A stretch of 64,000 nucleotides of DNA, from assembly GCF_038595055.1 (NCBI RefSeq), contig NZ_CP152002.1, forward strand, positions 5,550,001 through 5,614,000, written 5' to 3'. The notes under the pieces were generated by a model, which was given only the letters and a program-made list of their open reading frames with translations, did no database searches and was not told the origin of the DNA. The translations under genes were made by a program, and so were the position numbers. This document shows positions 37,405 through 46,720 of the stretch, one piece after another (position 1 is the first letter of the stretch; the number at the start of each line of letters is the position of its first letter). The DNA is from Paenibacillus sp. FSL R7-0345. Lineage in GTDB: Bacteria; Bacillota; Bacilli; Paenibacillales; Paenibacillaceae.

Positions 37405-37600
37405 GCTCTCTAACGGACTCAGATGCGCTTACTTCCGGATAATTTCCATTTCCGGCATGCTAACGGACACCAGCGGCCTTATGTGCAGATATATGGAGCA
37501 ATAAGGGCTGTTTGGAGGGTAATAAGTGCAATACGTTCCGTTAGCCGGACAAAATGCTATTTTTCTGCAAAATAAGATCACTCAGGTCCGTTAGCGGCTG
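37405..37600. repeat. Intergenic repeats with TAACGGAC core, two in each orientation
   Basis: TAACGGAC occurs at 37412-37419 and 37461-37468. In inverse orientation GTCCGTTA lies at 37586-37593 and a one-base variant TTCCGTTA at 37536-37543. The stretch 37260-37643 between the valS promoter and the spoVID terminator holds no gene that I can support; the upstream part also has a short (CTCTCCTG) duplication near 37342. Confidence 0.7.
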
Positions 37601-37643
37601 AAAGCGATTGAGCTGCCGGCTCACCACTCCCGTTCTCTCCCCA

Positions 37644-37691
37644 ACAAAAAACAGAGCAACGCTCCCTGCAAGCAGGAGACCGCTACTCTGT
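37644..37691 (-). terminator. Terminator of spoVID
   Basis: Minus strand ACAGAGTAGCGGTCTCCTGC pairs imperfectly with GCAGGGAGCGTTGCTCTGT, followed by six T, 20 bases after the spoVID stop. Confidence 0.88.
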
Positions 37692-37710
37692 CCTGTTCCA
37701 CAACATTAAC

Positions 37711-39159
37711 CTAAGGGATATATAAAACCTGCCCCTCTTCCACGTTCTGGCCGGCCAGCCGGTTATACATGACCAGCTCCCTGGCGCTGAGCTGATACTT
37801 CTCGGCAATGGTGTCCAGCGTATCTTCGCGCTGTACAATGCACATCCGGACCTTGCGGAACAGCTCCGCACCGCCGGTCCTGCTGATGAAGCGGCTCTTC
37901 CAGTCGCTGTCGCCCGCCGCCGCTTCCTGAACCGCCGGCTGCGGAGCCGCCGCAGCTGTTACTGCGTCCTCCTGCTCCTTATTGGCACGGCTTGAGCTGA
38001 GCAGGGAGGAGAAGGTGAGATGCTCCTTCGCCTGGCTTCCCTCTTCCTTCTTACTGCCGAATGCGACCTTCAGATCCCCCTTCTCCTCCTGGGCAGGCAG
38101 GGCCTCAGGGGATTGCAGCGGCTCATTCTCCTTGGTTTCTTCTGCTTCCGGCAGTGCCGCCTCAGCCTGAACCTCCGGTGGAGTGTACTCCGGCTCAACT
38201 GCGGCAACCGGCTCCTCCTGTCTCTCAGCATAGAGCTGTCCAGAGGCGATGTCCGGAAAATCAAATGGCTGCGCAGCTGCCGGAACGAACTCCTCTGCAG
38301 CATCACCGGCCTCAGCCCGCGTAATCTCTGCCGCCGCAGAAGAAGCAGGCTTCACTGCCGTCTCCTTCTCGCGTGCGCCGAAAAAGTACCCGGATACCGG
38401 CTCCGCCGGTGCCTTTCCCTTTTGCCAGGCGTCCGCAGCTGCAGCCGCCCCGCCGGTGAGGTCCGCCTGCGCCTCTAGGCTATGCGTGCGCAGCTTCGCT
38501 TCTTTATCCTTCTGCGGCTGGGCAGCAGGCCCGGCCGCCTGTGTATAGACAGATTCCTGCACTACCAGCGGATGCACCGCCGCCGCATCCGGTACAAAAG
38601 CTGCATACCCCTGCTGATCCGCAAGCGCATCCGCAGGAATTTCTGCTGTACCCTCGCCGTAGGTCCACAGCGAGTTTTCGTACAGGGCGTCGTTCTCATG
38701 CTCCCGTCCCTCGGCCGGGACAGCGCTGCCCCGGTCCGCTTCTTCGGGAGAATAGGCTACTGTGTATTCTTCCTGCTGCCAGGCTGCCCCCGGGTCACTC
38801 CCGCCGATCCCCCGCAGGGAAAGTACGCCGGTTATGTTGACTGTACGCATCGTAAGCAGGTCGATATCGAAATTTTCGATTTCCACCCCTATGTCATCAA
38901 GTGAGCTGACCCGGGTCAGCGGGACTGTAATTTCAACAGGAATCGCATGCTCCAGGCGCTCCGTCCGGTCATTTTCTCCCCGGTAAAGTCCGGTGAGCAG
39001 CAGCTGGCCGTAGAGCTCCGCCCGGTCTTCCCGCTGAATCACCTGAATTTCCGGAATGAGCTCCACCTCTTCCAGCTCAGCGATTCCCGGAAGTTCTGCA
39101 GGCAGGTGAATGCGTTCATAAATATCAAACCGCAAGCCATGGGACTGGTCAAACACGGG
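37711..39159 (-). CDS. spoVID: SpoVID-like spore coat protein with C-terminal LysM
   Basis: 482 residues from GTG 39157-39159, with AAGGAGG 9 bases upstream; the ATG seven codons earlier overlaps that site. The N-terminal domain (about 1-130, SHGLRFDIYERIHLP, ELYGQLLLTGLYRG) resembles the SpoVID N-terminus. An acidic Ala/Glu/Pro-rich linker follows, and a LysM domain ends the protein (about 435-480, REDTLDTIAEKYQLS). SpoVID drives coat encasement and binds SafA in Bacillus, whose homologue is also in this window. The position upstream of valS is as in Bacillus. Confidence 0.88.
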   Translation of the reverse strand, partial: PVFDQSHGLRFDIYERIHLPAELPGIAELEEVELIPEIQVIQREDRAELYGQLLLTGLYRGENDRTERLEHAIPVEITVPLTRVSSLDDIGVEIENFDIDLLTMRTVNITGVLSLRGIGGSDPGAAWQQEEYTVAYSPEEADRGSAVPAEGREHENDALYENSLWTYGEGTAEIPADALADQQGYAAFVPDAAAVHPLVVQESVYTQAAGPAAQPQKDKEAKLRTHSLEAQADLTGGAAAAADAWQKGKAPAEPVSGYFFGAREKETAVKPASSAAAEITRAEAGDAAEEFVPAAAQPFDFPDIASGQLYAERQEEPVAAVEPEYTPPEVQAEAALPEAEETKENEPLQSPEALPAQEEKGDLKVAFGSKKEEGSQAKEHLTFSSLLSSSRANKEQEDAVTAAAAPQPAVQEAAAGDSDWKSRFISRTGGAELFRKVRMCIVQREDTLDTIAEKYQLSARELVMYNRLAGQNVEEGQVLYIP

Positions 39160-39302
39160 AAATTTCCTCCTTCTTGGCATAATCTAACCCTGAGACAAGC
39201 CCAGAGCATAAGCCCAAAATGTTACTCCACTCATGTATATGCTCCAATCAGGAAGGCATGACTAATTTGGACATATCCGTATCTGCCCGGCATTTACCTG
39301 CT

Positions 39303-40709
39303 TTATCCGGGCAGAATGTTAGCATCCGGCACCTGATAATCTGCCGGAAGTCCGCTGCGCAGCACAGGCCCCAGCGGATTGCCGGGGCTGATGACGTTCA
39401 GCAGATCGGCCGGATGAAAAGCGTCCGGTATGCGCCGGACTGGCTGCCGGTCGCCGCGGCTCATCTGCATGTGCTGCGGCCAATTATGCATCGCTAACGC
39501 TCTGCGGTAAACCCCCAGCGTCCCTTCCACCATGGTATCCAGTGAGCGGTTTGCCATGGCCCACTGCCGGGCTGCAGAGCCGGTTCCGGCCCGCAGGCCA
39601 TCATCGCGGAGCAGCAGCTCCAGCTGGTCTGCCAGCGCTGCAGGATGTTCTGCCGGCACGATCCAGCCTGTCACCCCGTGCCGGACCATTTCCGGCATCC
39701 CGGTCGTGCCGGCTACAACCGGAGCGATGCCGGCAAGCTGTGCTTCCGTCACCGAAAAAGGCTGGGTATCCTGCAGGCTCGGCTGAACATATACATCAGC
39801 GGCGGTCAGCGCCGAGGGGATATTGTCTATTTTTCCGGTAAACAGAATGTCATCCTGAATGCCCAGCGCCTGTGCCTGCACCTTTAGCTCCTCCATCAGA
39901 CTCCCGCTGCCGGCGATGACACAGGTCCAGTCCCCGCGCCGCTGATGCAGCAGGCCAAGCGCACTGATCAAAACGTGAACCCCCTTAATATATTCGAGCC
40001 GCCCGGCGTACATGATGAGCTTTTTACCGGGCTGACGCTTCAGCGTAGAAGGCACCTGAGCCTTAGCTTCATACTCCTTTAAATTGACCCCGTAGGGCAG
40101 AATATGAATCCGCTCTGCAGGAGCGCCATGTCCGCCCACAACCTGTCCAATCCACTGTGAAGATACCAGAATCAGATCAGCCGCATTTACGGCGAGCTGC
40201 TCCATCCTCCGGAAATAGCGCCAGATCGGCCGGCTCTCGTACTCCGCCTGTGTCAGCCCCGGCTCAAGCCCCCTGTATTCATAATAGGACTCGCGGGCGA
40301 GCGCCCCGTGCATACTTGCTACCAAAGGCACTGCTTTTTTCATAACCCGCCGCAGCGCATACGCCGATATCGGGTCCTGGGCATGAATCACATCATACTG
40401 CTCAAGACCGAGCGCGGCAGCACCGCCTTCAAACACATAACGCCCCAGCTCAAAGCTGAAAATCCCGTGCTCCTGATGCAGATGGGGAAACCTCAGCGGA
40501 TCCAGATAGGGAAGCAGCGCTGAATAGTACGCTTTTTTGTCGAAACAGACATTCCGGTCCAGCAGATACAACGTATTACTGTCCACATGGCTGCCCATTA
40601 GCGTAACCTCGTGCCCCTGCTCTGCCAGCTTGTCTGAGAGCTGCTTCATATACGTCCAGATCCCGCCCATATTCGTGAGTCCCCAGTAGGTGACCAGCAA
40701 TATTTTCAT
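39303..40709 (-). CDS. Glycosyltransferase family 4 (possible CotSA analogue)
   Basis: 468 residues from ATG 40707-40709 (GGAGGGG upstream). N-terminal KILLVTYWGLTNMGGIWTY, donor-site motif QPSLQDTQPFSVTEAQLAG and GRLEYIKGVHVLI mark a GT4 retaining transferase. The C-terminus has an unusual extension (about 395-468). It lies upstream of spoVID in the same direction, where Bacillus carries the coat-related gene ysxE, and B. subtilis coat protein CotSA is also a GT4 enzyme. A role in spore-surface glycosylation is therefore inferred, not shown. Confidence 0.85.
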   Translation of the reverse strand: MKILLVTYWGLTNMGGIWTYMKQLSDKLAEQGHEVTLMGSHVDSNTLYLLDRNVCFDKKAYYSALLPYLDPLRFPHLHQEHGIFSFELGRYVFEGGAAALGLEQYDVIHAQDPISAYALRRVMKKAVPLVASMHGALARESYYEYRGLEPGLTQAEYESRPIWRYFRRMEQLAVNAADLILVSSQWIGQVVGGHGAPAERIHILPYGVNLKEYEAKAQVPSTLKRQPGKKLIMYAGRLEYIKGVHVLISALGLLHQRRGDWTCVIAGSGSLMEELKVQAQALGIQDDILFTGKIDNIPSALTAADVYVQPSLQDTQPFSVTEAQLAGIAPVVAGTTGMPEMVRHGVTGWIVPAEHPAALADQLELLLRDDGLRAGTGSAARQWAMANRSLDTMVEGTLGVYRRALAMHNWPQHMQMSRGDRQPVRRIPDAFHPADLLNVISPGNPLGPVLRSGLPADYQVPDANILPG

Positions 40710-40924
40710 GAAGCCCCTCCTCCGGTTATAAAAATTCATTGCAAAATAGCAGCAGCCGGCTTAAGCATCAACAAAGTATTATATGTCCACCACCGTCTTC
40801 CCGGCATGGGTACGGGTCTCAATTCTATGAATAAAGCAAAGTGTGAATAATTTTGAAACTATTTTCATTATGTTTGAACATTTCGGGTATAATCGGTATA
40901 ACCCGTGAAAGGAATGTTACTGAT

Positions 40925-42160
40925 ATGTCTAAAGCAAGATTATTTGATCTTTCCTTATTCGTAGCTGCTGTAGGCCTGGCGCTTTTTACGCACCCCTCGG
41001 TAGTTCTGGATGGTACCTATATAAAAGCCATGCTGCTCTACTGGGTCTTTGCCAGCTTTTACTTTCAGCTGCGCATTGTTACCCGCAAAGGGAATTCTAC
41101 GATTGATTATGCAATCAGCTATACTTCTTCCTTTGGTATTTTTGCCGGACCGCTCGGCACCCTTATTTATGAGATTTTTTACCGGACTACGGTCTACTTT
41201 TACAAAAAGAAAACGAAAACCGCGGATCCGGGAGAACTCCTGGACACTTTTTATAATATAGGCTCCTTCACGCTTGGCGGTACCGCTGCCTACTATCTGT
41301 ATACGCTGCTCTACCCGGTTGCCGCACATGTGCCTGCCGGTTACTGGCTGCTGTTTCTGCTGGTAGTTTGTGTGACAACCTTTTTGTCCTCCGGGTTCCT
41401 GGTCATTACCTTTGCCCTCTCCGGGGACATAAAGACACGCAAAGAAGCGTTCGACCTGCTGCTCAGAAGCAGAAACCTGCTTGATTTCAGTAAAGTAGCG
41501 CTAACCAACGCCCTCCTGCTGCGCCTGCTGCAACTGGAAAAATGGGAGATGCTGATCGCCCTGTTCCTGCTGAACTATATTGTCAGCCTCTCTTTCTTCT
41601 CCAAATCCCAGAGCGCCCAGCACAAGTTCGAGCGGGACAAATTCGAGCAGATGGCTTACCAGGACTTCCTGACCGGAACCTTTAACCGGGCCCATATGGA
41701 CAAGAGGATGAACGAGCTCGACCACAGCGGAGAATCTATCGGCATCGTGGTAGCGGACATCGACCGGTTCAAAAAAATCAACGATACTTACAACCATGCT
41801 GTCGGTGACAAGGTCATTATTCATTTTGCTAATATACTCAAGGACCACCTGCAGGAGGAGGATATTCTGTTCCGCAGCGGCGGGGAGGAGTTCACCCTTT
41901 TTCTGAGGAGCAAATCTTTCCGTGAGTGCCATCTGATTCTTCAGGAAACGCTGCTTGATGTGGAAAGGCAGGCTGTTAAGGCAGATTACGAGGACCAGCA
42001 GATCGAGGTACACTACTCTGCATCCTTCGGCCTCTTTTACTTTAAAGCAGACCAGAATACTTCCATGGAAAAAGGGTACGTCCGCGCCGACCAGCTGCTG
42101 CTGGAGTCCAAAAAGCTCGGCCGCAACCGGCTCTCGGCACACAATGCGCTGGCTGAGTGA
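40925..42160 (+). CDS. Membrane GGDEF diguanylate cyclase
   Basis: 411 residues from ATG 40925 (AAAGGA about 11 bases upstream). It is divergently transcribed from the glycosyltransferase. N-terminal multi-helix region (about 7-200, five or six segments), a coiled linker (QSAQHKFERDKFEQMAYQD), then a GGDEF domain (about 238-405) with FRSGGEEF. The I-site reads QEED, lacking the arginine of RxxD. It is the third cyclase in the window and differs in its membrane domain from the other two. A single-gene unit ending at a bidirectional terminator. Confidence 0.9.
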   Translation: MSKARLFDLSLFVAAVGLALFTHPSVVLDGTYIKAMLLYWVFASFYFQLRIVTRKGNSTIDYAISYTSSFGIFAGPLGTLIYEIFYRTTVYFYKKKTKTADPGELLDTFYNIGSFTLGGTAAYYLYTLLYPVAAHVPAGYWLLFLLVVCVTTFLSSGFLVITFALSGDIKTRKEAFDLLLRSRNLLDFSKVALTNALLLRLLQLEKWEMLIALFLLNYIVSLSFFSKSQSAQHKFERDKFEQMAYQDFLTGTFNRAHMDKRMNELDHSGESIGIVVADIDRFKKINDTYNHAVGDKVIIHFANILKDHLQEEDILFRSGGEEFTLFLRSKSFRECHLILQETLLDVERQAVKADYEDQQIEVHYSASFGLFYFKADQNTSMEKGYVRADQLLLESKKLGRNRLSAHNALAE

Positions 42161-42177
42161 TTTACATTTTTGCATAT

Positions 42178-42222
42178 TAAAAAGCCGTTCCACCGGTTCT
42201 TCCGGTTGAAACGGCTTTTTAT
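42178..42222. terminator. Bidirectional terminator
   Basis: AAAAAGCCGTTCCACCGG and TCCGGTTGAAACGGCTTTTT form a hairpin with T-runs on both strands, between the convergent GGDEF gene and the zinc metallopeptidase gene. Confidence 0.92.
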
Positions 42223-42288
42223 GTCTGCGGAGCTCTGTAAACAGTGCTTCCTCTGCAGTTCCACTACTATACATGATGCGGCTTCACT

Positions 42289-43152
42289 CTATAGCTCGGC
42301 AGCGTTAAAAGTATCTCCGCCGGCAATCGTGCCTGAGTTAAAGCCTTTGTAGAACCAGCGTTTGCGCTGCTCCGACGTCCCGTGCGTGAAGCTGTCCGGC
42401 ACTGCATAGCCCTGGGCCTGCTTCTGGATCGTATCATCGCCGACCGCACTGGCCGCCGTTAAAGCTTCCTCCAGATCGCCTTCCTCCAGCAGATTCATCC
42501 CCTGGGCATGGTTCGCCCAGACACCCGCCAGATAGTCGGCCTGAAGCTCGAAGCGGACCTGATACTTGTTGTATTCCTTCTCGCTCAGGGTACGGCGGTA
42601 GGAATCCAGCTGCTTCGTCGTTCCAAGCAGAGTCTGGACGTGATGCCCCACTTCATGGGCAATGACATAAGCCATCGCAAAATCACCAGGCGCCTTAAAG
42701 CGCTGCTGCAGCTCATCATAGAAGCTCAGGTCAATATACAGCTTGCTGTCCCCCGGGCAATAAAACGGTCCGACCGCCGAAGTCGCTGTTCCGCAGGCCG
42801 AGTTCACACTGCCGCTATAGAGCACCAGTGTAGGATCGGTATAAGTCATCCCCTGCTCTGCAAAAAGCTGACTCCACACATCCTCCGTGTCCGCCAGCAC
42901 GACCGAAACAAATTGCGCCAGCTCCTGCTCCTCCGCCGTTTCCTGGTAAGGCGTATTGGAGGTAGTGGCCGTGGTTCCGCCTGAAGTCAGATTCCCCAGA
43001 ATATCCCCGACATTGCCGCCGCTCAGCAGTGTGACGACAACGACCAGGATAATACCGCCAATCCCGCCGCCAATCAGCTTCCCGCCTCCGCCTCCGCCGC
43101 TGCCTCTGCGGTCCTCTACATTCGAGCTGCCTCTTCTTCCCTGCCACTTCAT
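42289..43152 (-). CDS. YpfJ-type neutral zinc metallopeptidase
   Basis: 287 residues. Short basic N-terminus, Gly-rich segment and one membrane helix (about 29-45), then a metallopeptidase domain with HEVGHH (166-171, zinc motif H166-E-x-x-H170). Other family marks include YCPGDSKLYIDLSFY and ELQADYLAGVWA. It belongs to the YpfJ/KPN_02809 family. Two cysteines (C120, C132) could form a disulphide outside the cell. The substrate is unknown. It appears monocistronic. Confidence 0.92.
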   Translation of the reverse strand: MKWQGRRGSSNVEDRRGSGGGGGGKLIGGGIGGIILVVVVTLLSGGNVGDILGNLTSGGTTATTSNTPYQETAEEQELAQFVSVVLADTEDVWSQLFAEQGMTYTDPTLVLYSGSVNSACGTATSAVGPFYCPGDSKLYIDLSFYDELQQRFKAPGDFAMAYVIAHEVGHHVQTLLGTTKQLDSYRRTLSEKEYNKYQVRFELQADYLAGVWANHAQGMNLLEEGDLEEALTAASAVGDDTIQKQAQGYAVPDSFTHGTSEQRKRWFYKGFNSGTIAGGDTFNAAEL

Positions 43153-44086
43153 GTCCCGTCCCCCAGTCTGTTTACACTAATGGATTATTGTTTCCGGGAA
43201 ACCGGAAACGTATTATGCTTGTTTACTCTTAATAATGTTATACCCAAAACCGGCCGGGTTCGATTCTGTTGGGGAATTAAGGTAATGTGCGGGATTGCGC
43301 GGGATTGCGCGGGAGCGAAAGTAATAAGGGCGCAGGCCTGGGGCTAAGGTGACCGCCCCTCTCACTCTGCCGGAAGTGGCCTCCTATTAGGCTAGGCGTA
43401 TGTAGTTAAGCGGATTTGAGCTTGGAGAGTGTAGCTACACGGATTTAGTTGGATTTTTGCCATCTAAATCCCCCGGTTCTCATCTTTTGCAAACACTAGT
43501 TGGAAAAATGACACTTAATTTAGGCCACAGCCCCCTTTTGGGGCGAAAAGCTTAAAATCAAGTAGCCTTTTTCCACTTAGGTTCCGTTTTCTGGCGTTTC
43601 GATGAGAAATAGATAGCAATTTTCCACTTAGATTCTGTAGCGGCATTCTATGGAGGAACTGCTTAAGTTGGCGATGGCCATATTTAAGGCACTCCTTAGG
43701 CTTGCGCGAAAAACCCCGCATGACCCTGCCAGATTATTGGCGGGTCATACGGGGTTTATTGTTTGATGAGACAGCGGTTAGCACGCTGGCGGTTTAAGCA
43801 TTCTTAGTAAAGCGAAGTATTAACAGCTGCAGCTCGTGGAGAGTAGTGTGCTTACAGTTATTCCTCCACATTGCAATAATTGCCCCAAACTGTTGGCTGG
43901 TAGCGCCCCGTTCTGCCCCGTGCCTGGTTAGTCCAGTGCAAAGACTAGCCAACGCATGACGCCATCCGTTACTTCGGCGCAACGAACAGTTACTCTCACA
44001 GACTGTCTCACACTGCGGGCGAAATCAATTCTACTCTCTCGAGCGCACCCCACAGTGAAAGTTCAATTCACTCTCTCCAGCGTGCT
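43153..44086. other. Long intergenic region with short repeats, no supported gene
   Basis: About 930 bases between the metallopeptidase and pseudouridine synthase genes. Visible: a GGGATTGCGC duplication (about 43290-43315), and a repeated TTTTCCACTTAG motif (about 43569-43580 and 43620-43632) with a related inverted form near 43500 (GGAAAAATGACACTTAA). A strong hairpin terminator lies at 43709-43759. Short frames here lack ribosome binding sites. Confidence 0.6.
43709..43759 (-). terminator. Strong hairpin terminator
   Basis: AAACCCCG(T/C)ATGACCC...GGGTCATACGGGGTTT arms with a TTTTTC tail on the minus strand and TTTATT on the plus. Probably ends the hemL-rluA transcript although it is about 330 bases past the stop. 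Confidence 0.8.
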
Positions 44087-45391
44087 CTATCCTAGAGGTA
44101 CGCCGCCCAGCGACTCGCGTAGCCGCAGCATATCTTCCGGCCAGGGATCGGCAACTACGGTCAGCTTCCTGGTCCAGGGGTGGCGGAACGCCAAGGCTTC
44201 GCCGTGCAGCGCCTGGCGCCCGCGTTCCGCCAGTCCCCAGCGTGGACCGCCGTACAGCTCATCCCCGATGAGCGGATGGCCGGCATGACTCAGGTGAACG
44301 CGGATCTGGTGCGTCCGCCCGGTCTCAAGCTCGACCTGCAGCGAGGTTGCACCGCGCAGTACTTCACGGCCGGTGATCCGCGTTACCGCAGGCTGGCCGC
44401 CGGGCGATACCCGCCTCCGGGCCGCATGATGGCGGTCGCGGCCAATCGGCTCATCGATGACCGTCAGCTGAGCCGGCACGGCACCTGCAGTGATCGCGGC
44501 ATAGCGCCGCGAAATGTCTTTGCTGCGCATGTCCTCATCGAGTACAAGCTGCGCGTACTCATTCTTCGCATAAAGCACCGGGCCGGTCGTGTCCTTGTCC
44601 AGCCGGTGGATATGGCGCACGGCAATCCCGCAGCCGGAAGCAGCGTAATGGGCAGCTACGATATGGTCCAGCGTTGTGTCCGACCCGCTGCCGTCAGGAT
44701 GGACTGCCATACCTGCAGGTTTATGGACAACAAGGCAGAAGTCGTCCTCATATAGCACTTCTGCCTCTTGCCATACCGGCTCTATGCCGGCCTCCCGCTC
44801 CGGCCAAAGGGCCAGCCGCAGCCGGTCGCCCCGCCACTGGATGCCGCCTTCACGGCGCAGACGGGCATGGAGCTTCGCCGGCATCCCGGCGGTCTCCAGC
44901 AGCCACCGGTCAATGGCGGCTTCCTTATCGGCCGCTCCTGTAACCACACGGCCGGGCATGGCCTCAAGCCATTCCCCGCGCCGTTTCCAGGCACCGCCGC
45001 CCGGAAGCGACTTGTTTTCGGCAGTCTCTGCAGCTTGGTCTTCGCTGCTTTTTGCAGCCTTGTCCGGACTGCCTGGGAACGCCTTGTTCCCGGCACCCTT
45101 TTCATTTGTGTTCTGGCTGCCTTTTGCAGCTTTATTCCAACTGCCCTTTGCGGTCTTGTTCTCGTTAACTATTGCAGTCTGATCCCAGCTACCTCTCAAC
45201 GTTTGATTATCGGTGCCCTTAGCAGCCCTATTCCCGCTGCCTTGGACCGCTTTATCCCAACTGCCTTTTACCGTCTTGTTCTCGTTGACTATTGCAGCCC
45301 TATCCCAGCGGCCTCTGCCCGCCTTATTCTCAACGCCTTTTACGGCCTTGCTCTCGCTGCCGCTTCCTGTCTTATCCCATCCGCCAGCCAT
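44087..45391 (-). CDS. RluA-family pseudouridine synthase with repeat-rich N-terminal extension
   Basis: 434 residues from ATG 45389-45391, which overlaps the hemL stop by one base. The C-terminal part (about 155-434) is a complete RluA/RluD-type synthase: catalytic D265 in HIHRLDKDTTG, then LETGRTHQIRVHLSHAGHPLIGD. It would isomerise uridines in rRNA or tRNA. Residues 3-128 are imperfect seven-residue repeats of the pattern KGSWDKA; AIVNENKT-x-KGSW appears twice, 40 residues apart, pointing to a 120-bp duplication. Such an extension is not typical of the family. The real start might be downstream near residue 130, but no strong ribosome binding site was found there. Confidence 0.85.
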   Translation of the reverse strand: MAGGWDKTGSGSESKAVKGVENKAGRGRWDRAAIVNENKTVKGSWDKAVQGSGNRAAKGTDNQTLRGSWDQTAIVNENKTAKGSWNKAAKGSQNTNEKGAGNKAFPGSPDKAAKSSEDQAAETAENKSLPGGGAWKRRGEWLEAMPGRVVTGAADKEAAIDRWLLETAGMPAKLHARLRREGGIQWRGDRLRLALWPEREAGIEPVWQEAEVLYEDDFCLVVHKPAGMAVHPDGSGSDTTLDHIVAAHYAASGCGIAVRHIHRLDKDTTGPVLYAKNEYAQLVLDEDMRSKDISRRYAAITAGAVPAQLTVIDEPIGRDRHHAARRRVSPGGQPAVTRITGREVLRGATSLQVELETGRTHQIRVHLSHAGHPLIGDELYGGPRWGLAERGRQALHGEALAFRHPWTRKLTVVADPWPEDMLRLRESLGGVPLG

Positions 45392-46692
45392 CAAAGTGAC
45401 TTCAGCGCTTCGTAGTGCGCCTCAAGCGTATCGTCAATATCCTGCTCGCTGTGCACGCCTGACACGAACATGCCCTCGAACTGGGAAGGAGGCACGCTGA
45501 TGCCCTGGTCGAGCATTTTGCCGAAGTAAGTACGGAATTGCTCCAGATTACTGGTCTTGGCCGTTTCGAAGTTATAGACTGGCCCCTCCGTAAAGAACGG
45601 GCAGACCATTGAGCCGATCCGGTTGACCGTGAGCGGGATACCTGTATCAACGCTGTTACGCTTCAGTCCAGCTTCCAGACGTGCGCCCAGCGTTTCCAGC
45701 CGGTCGTAGACCTCCGGAGTCAGCAGCTTCAGCGTGCTGTAGCCGGCAGCCATTGCCAGCGGATTGCCGCTGAGCGTACCCGCCTGGTAGATCGGCCCCG
45801 CCGGAGCCATCTGCTCCATGATCTCCCTGCGGCCGCCGTAAGCGCCGACGGGAAGTCCGCCGCCGATGACCTTGCCGAAGCAGGTCAGATCCGGCCGGGT
45901 CCCGAACAGGCCCTGTGCACAGCTGATGTTCACCCGGAAGCCGGTCATTACCTCATCAAAAATCAGCAGCGCTCCGTAACCCGTAGTCACCTTGCGCAAG
46001 CCCTCAAGGAAGCCCGGCTGCGGCGGTACAACGCCCATATTGCCGGCAATCGGCTCGACGATAATTGCGGCGATTTCGTTGCCATAGCGTTCGAAGGCGA
46101 TTTTGACACCTTCCAGGTCGTTGTAAGGTACAGTGATCGTGTTCACTGCTACCCCTTCCGGTACTCCCGGACTATCGGGCAGACCCAGTGTAGCTACACC
46201 AGATCCGGCTTTGATCAGCAGACTGTCGGCGTGTCCGTGGTAGGAGCCTTCGAACTTGAGGATTTTGCTGCGTCCGGTATAGCCGCGGGCCAGACGGATG
46301 GCACTCATCGTAGCTTCCGTACCAGAGTTAACCATCCGCACGATATCAACAGACGGCACACGTTCTACGACCAGTTTGGCCATCTCCGTCTCCAGCAGCG
46401 TCGGTGCGCCGAAGCTGGTCCCTTTTACCGCAGTCTCCTGCAGCGCTTTGACCACCTCAGGATGGGCATGTCCCATAATGAGCGGCCCCCAGGAGCAGAC
46501 GTAGTCGATAAAGCTGTTGCCGTCGATATCATAAATGCGTGAGCCGATCCCGTGATCCACGTACACCGGTGTCAGGCCTACTGATTTGAACGCCCGCACC
46601 GGGCTGTTCACCCCGCCGGGAATATACTGCTTAGCTTCTTCAAAAGCGTTCCGGGAAGCTTCTTCCCGCCGCGACAATGGCACATTGCCCAT
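45391..46692 (-). CDS. hemL: Glutamate-1-semialdehyde 2,1-aminomutase
   Basis: 433 residues from ATG 46690-46692 (AGGAGT 7 bases upstream; the GTG three codons earlier is too close). A PLP class-III aminotransferase fold enzyme that converts glutamate-1-semialdehyde to 5-aminolevulinate. PLP lysine in CFGKVIGGGLPVGAYGG, PGGVNSPVRAF near the N-terminus, and LIFDEVMTGFR. Last haem gene of the cluster, overlapping the downstream pseudouridine synthase. Confidence 0.98.
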   Translation of the reverse strand: MGNVPLSRREEASRNAFEEAKQYIPGGVNSPVRAFKSVGLTPVYVDHGIGSRIYDIDGNSFIDYVCSWGPLIMGHAHPEVVKALQETAVKGTSFGAPTLLETEMAKLVVERVPSVDIVRMVNSGTEATMSAIRLARGYTGRSKILKFEGSYHGHADSLLIKAGSGVATLGLPDSPGVPEGVAVNTITVPYNDLEGVKIAFERYGNEIAAIIVEPIAGNMGVVPPQPGFLEGLRKVTTGYGALLIFDEVMTGFRVNISCAQGLFGTRPDLTCFGKVIGGGLPVGAYGGRREIMEQMAPAGPIYQAGTLSGNPLAMAAGYSTLKLLTPEVYDRLETLGARLEAGLKRNSVDTGIPLTVNRIGSMVCPFFTEGPVYNFETAKTSNLEQFRTYFGKMLDQGISVPPSQFEGMFVSGVHSEQDIDDTLEAHYEALKSL

Positions 46693-46720
46693 GTTATTCA
46701 CTCCTGTTCAGTTCGTAAGT

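Noticed and set aside
37711..39180. ATG start for SpoVID at 39180
   Set aside because: That ATG overlaps the AAGGAGG site, which is correctly spaced for the GTG at 39159.
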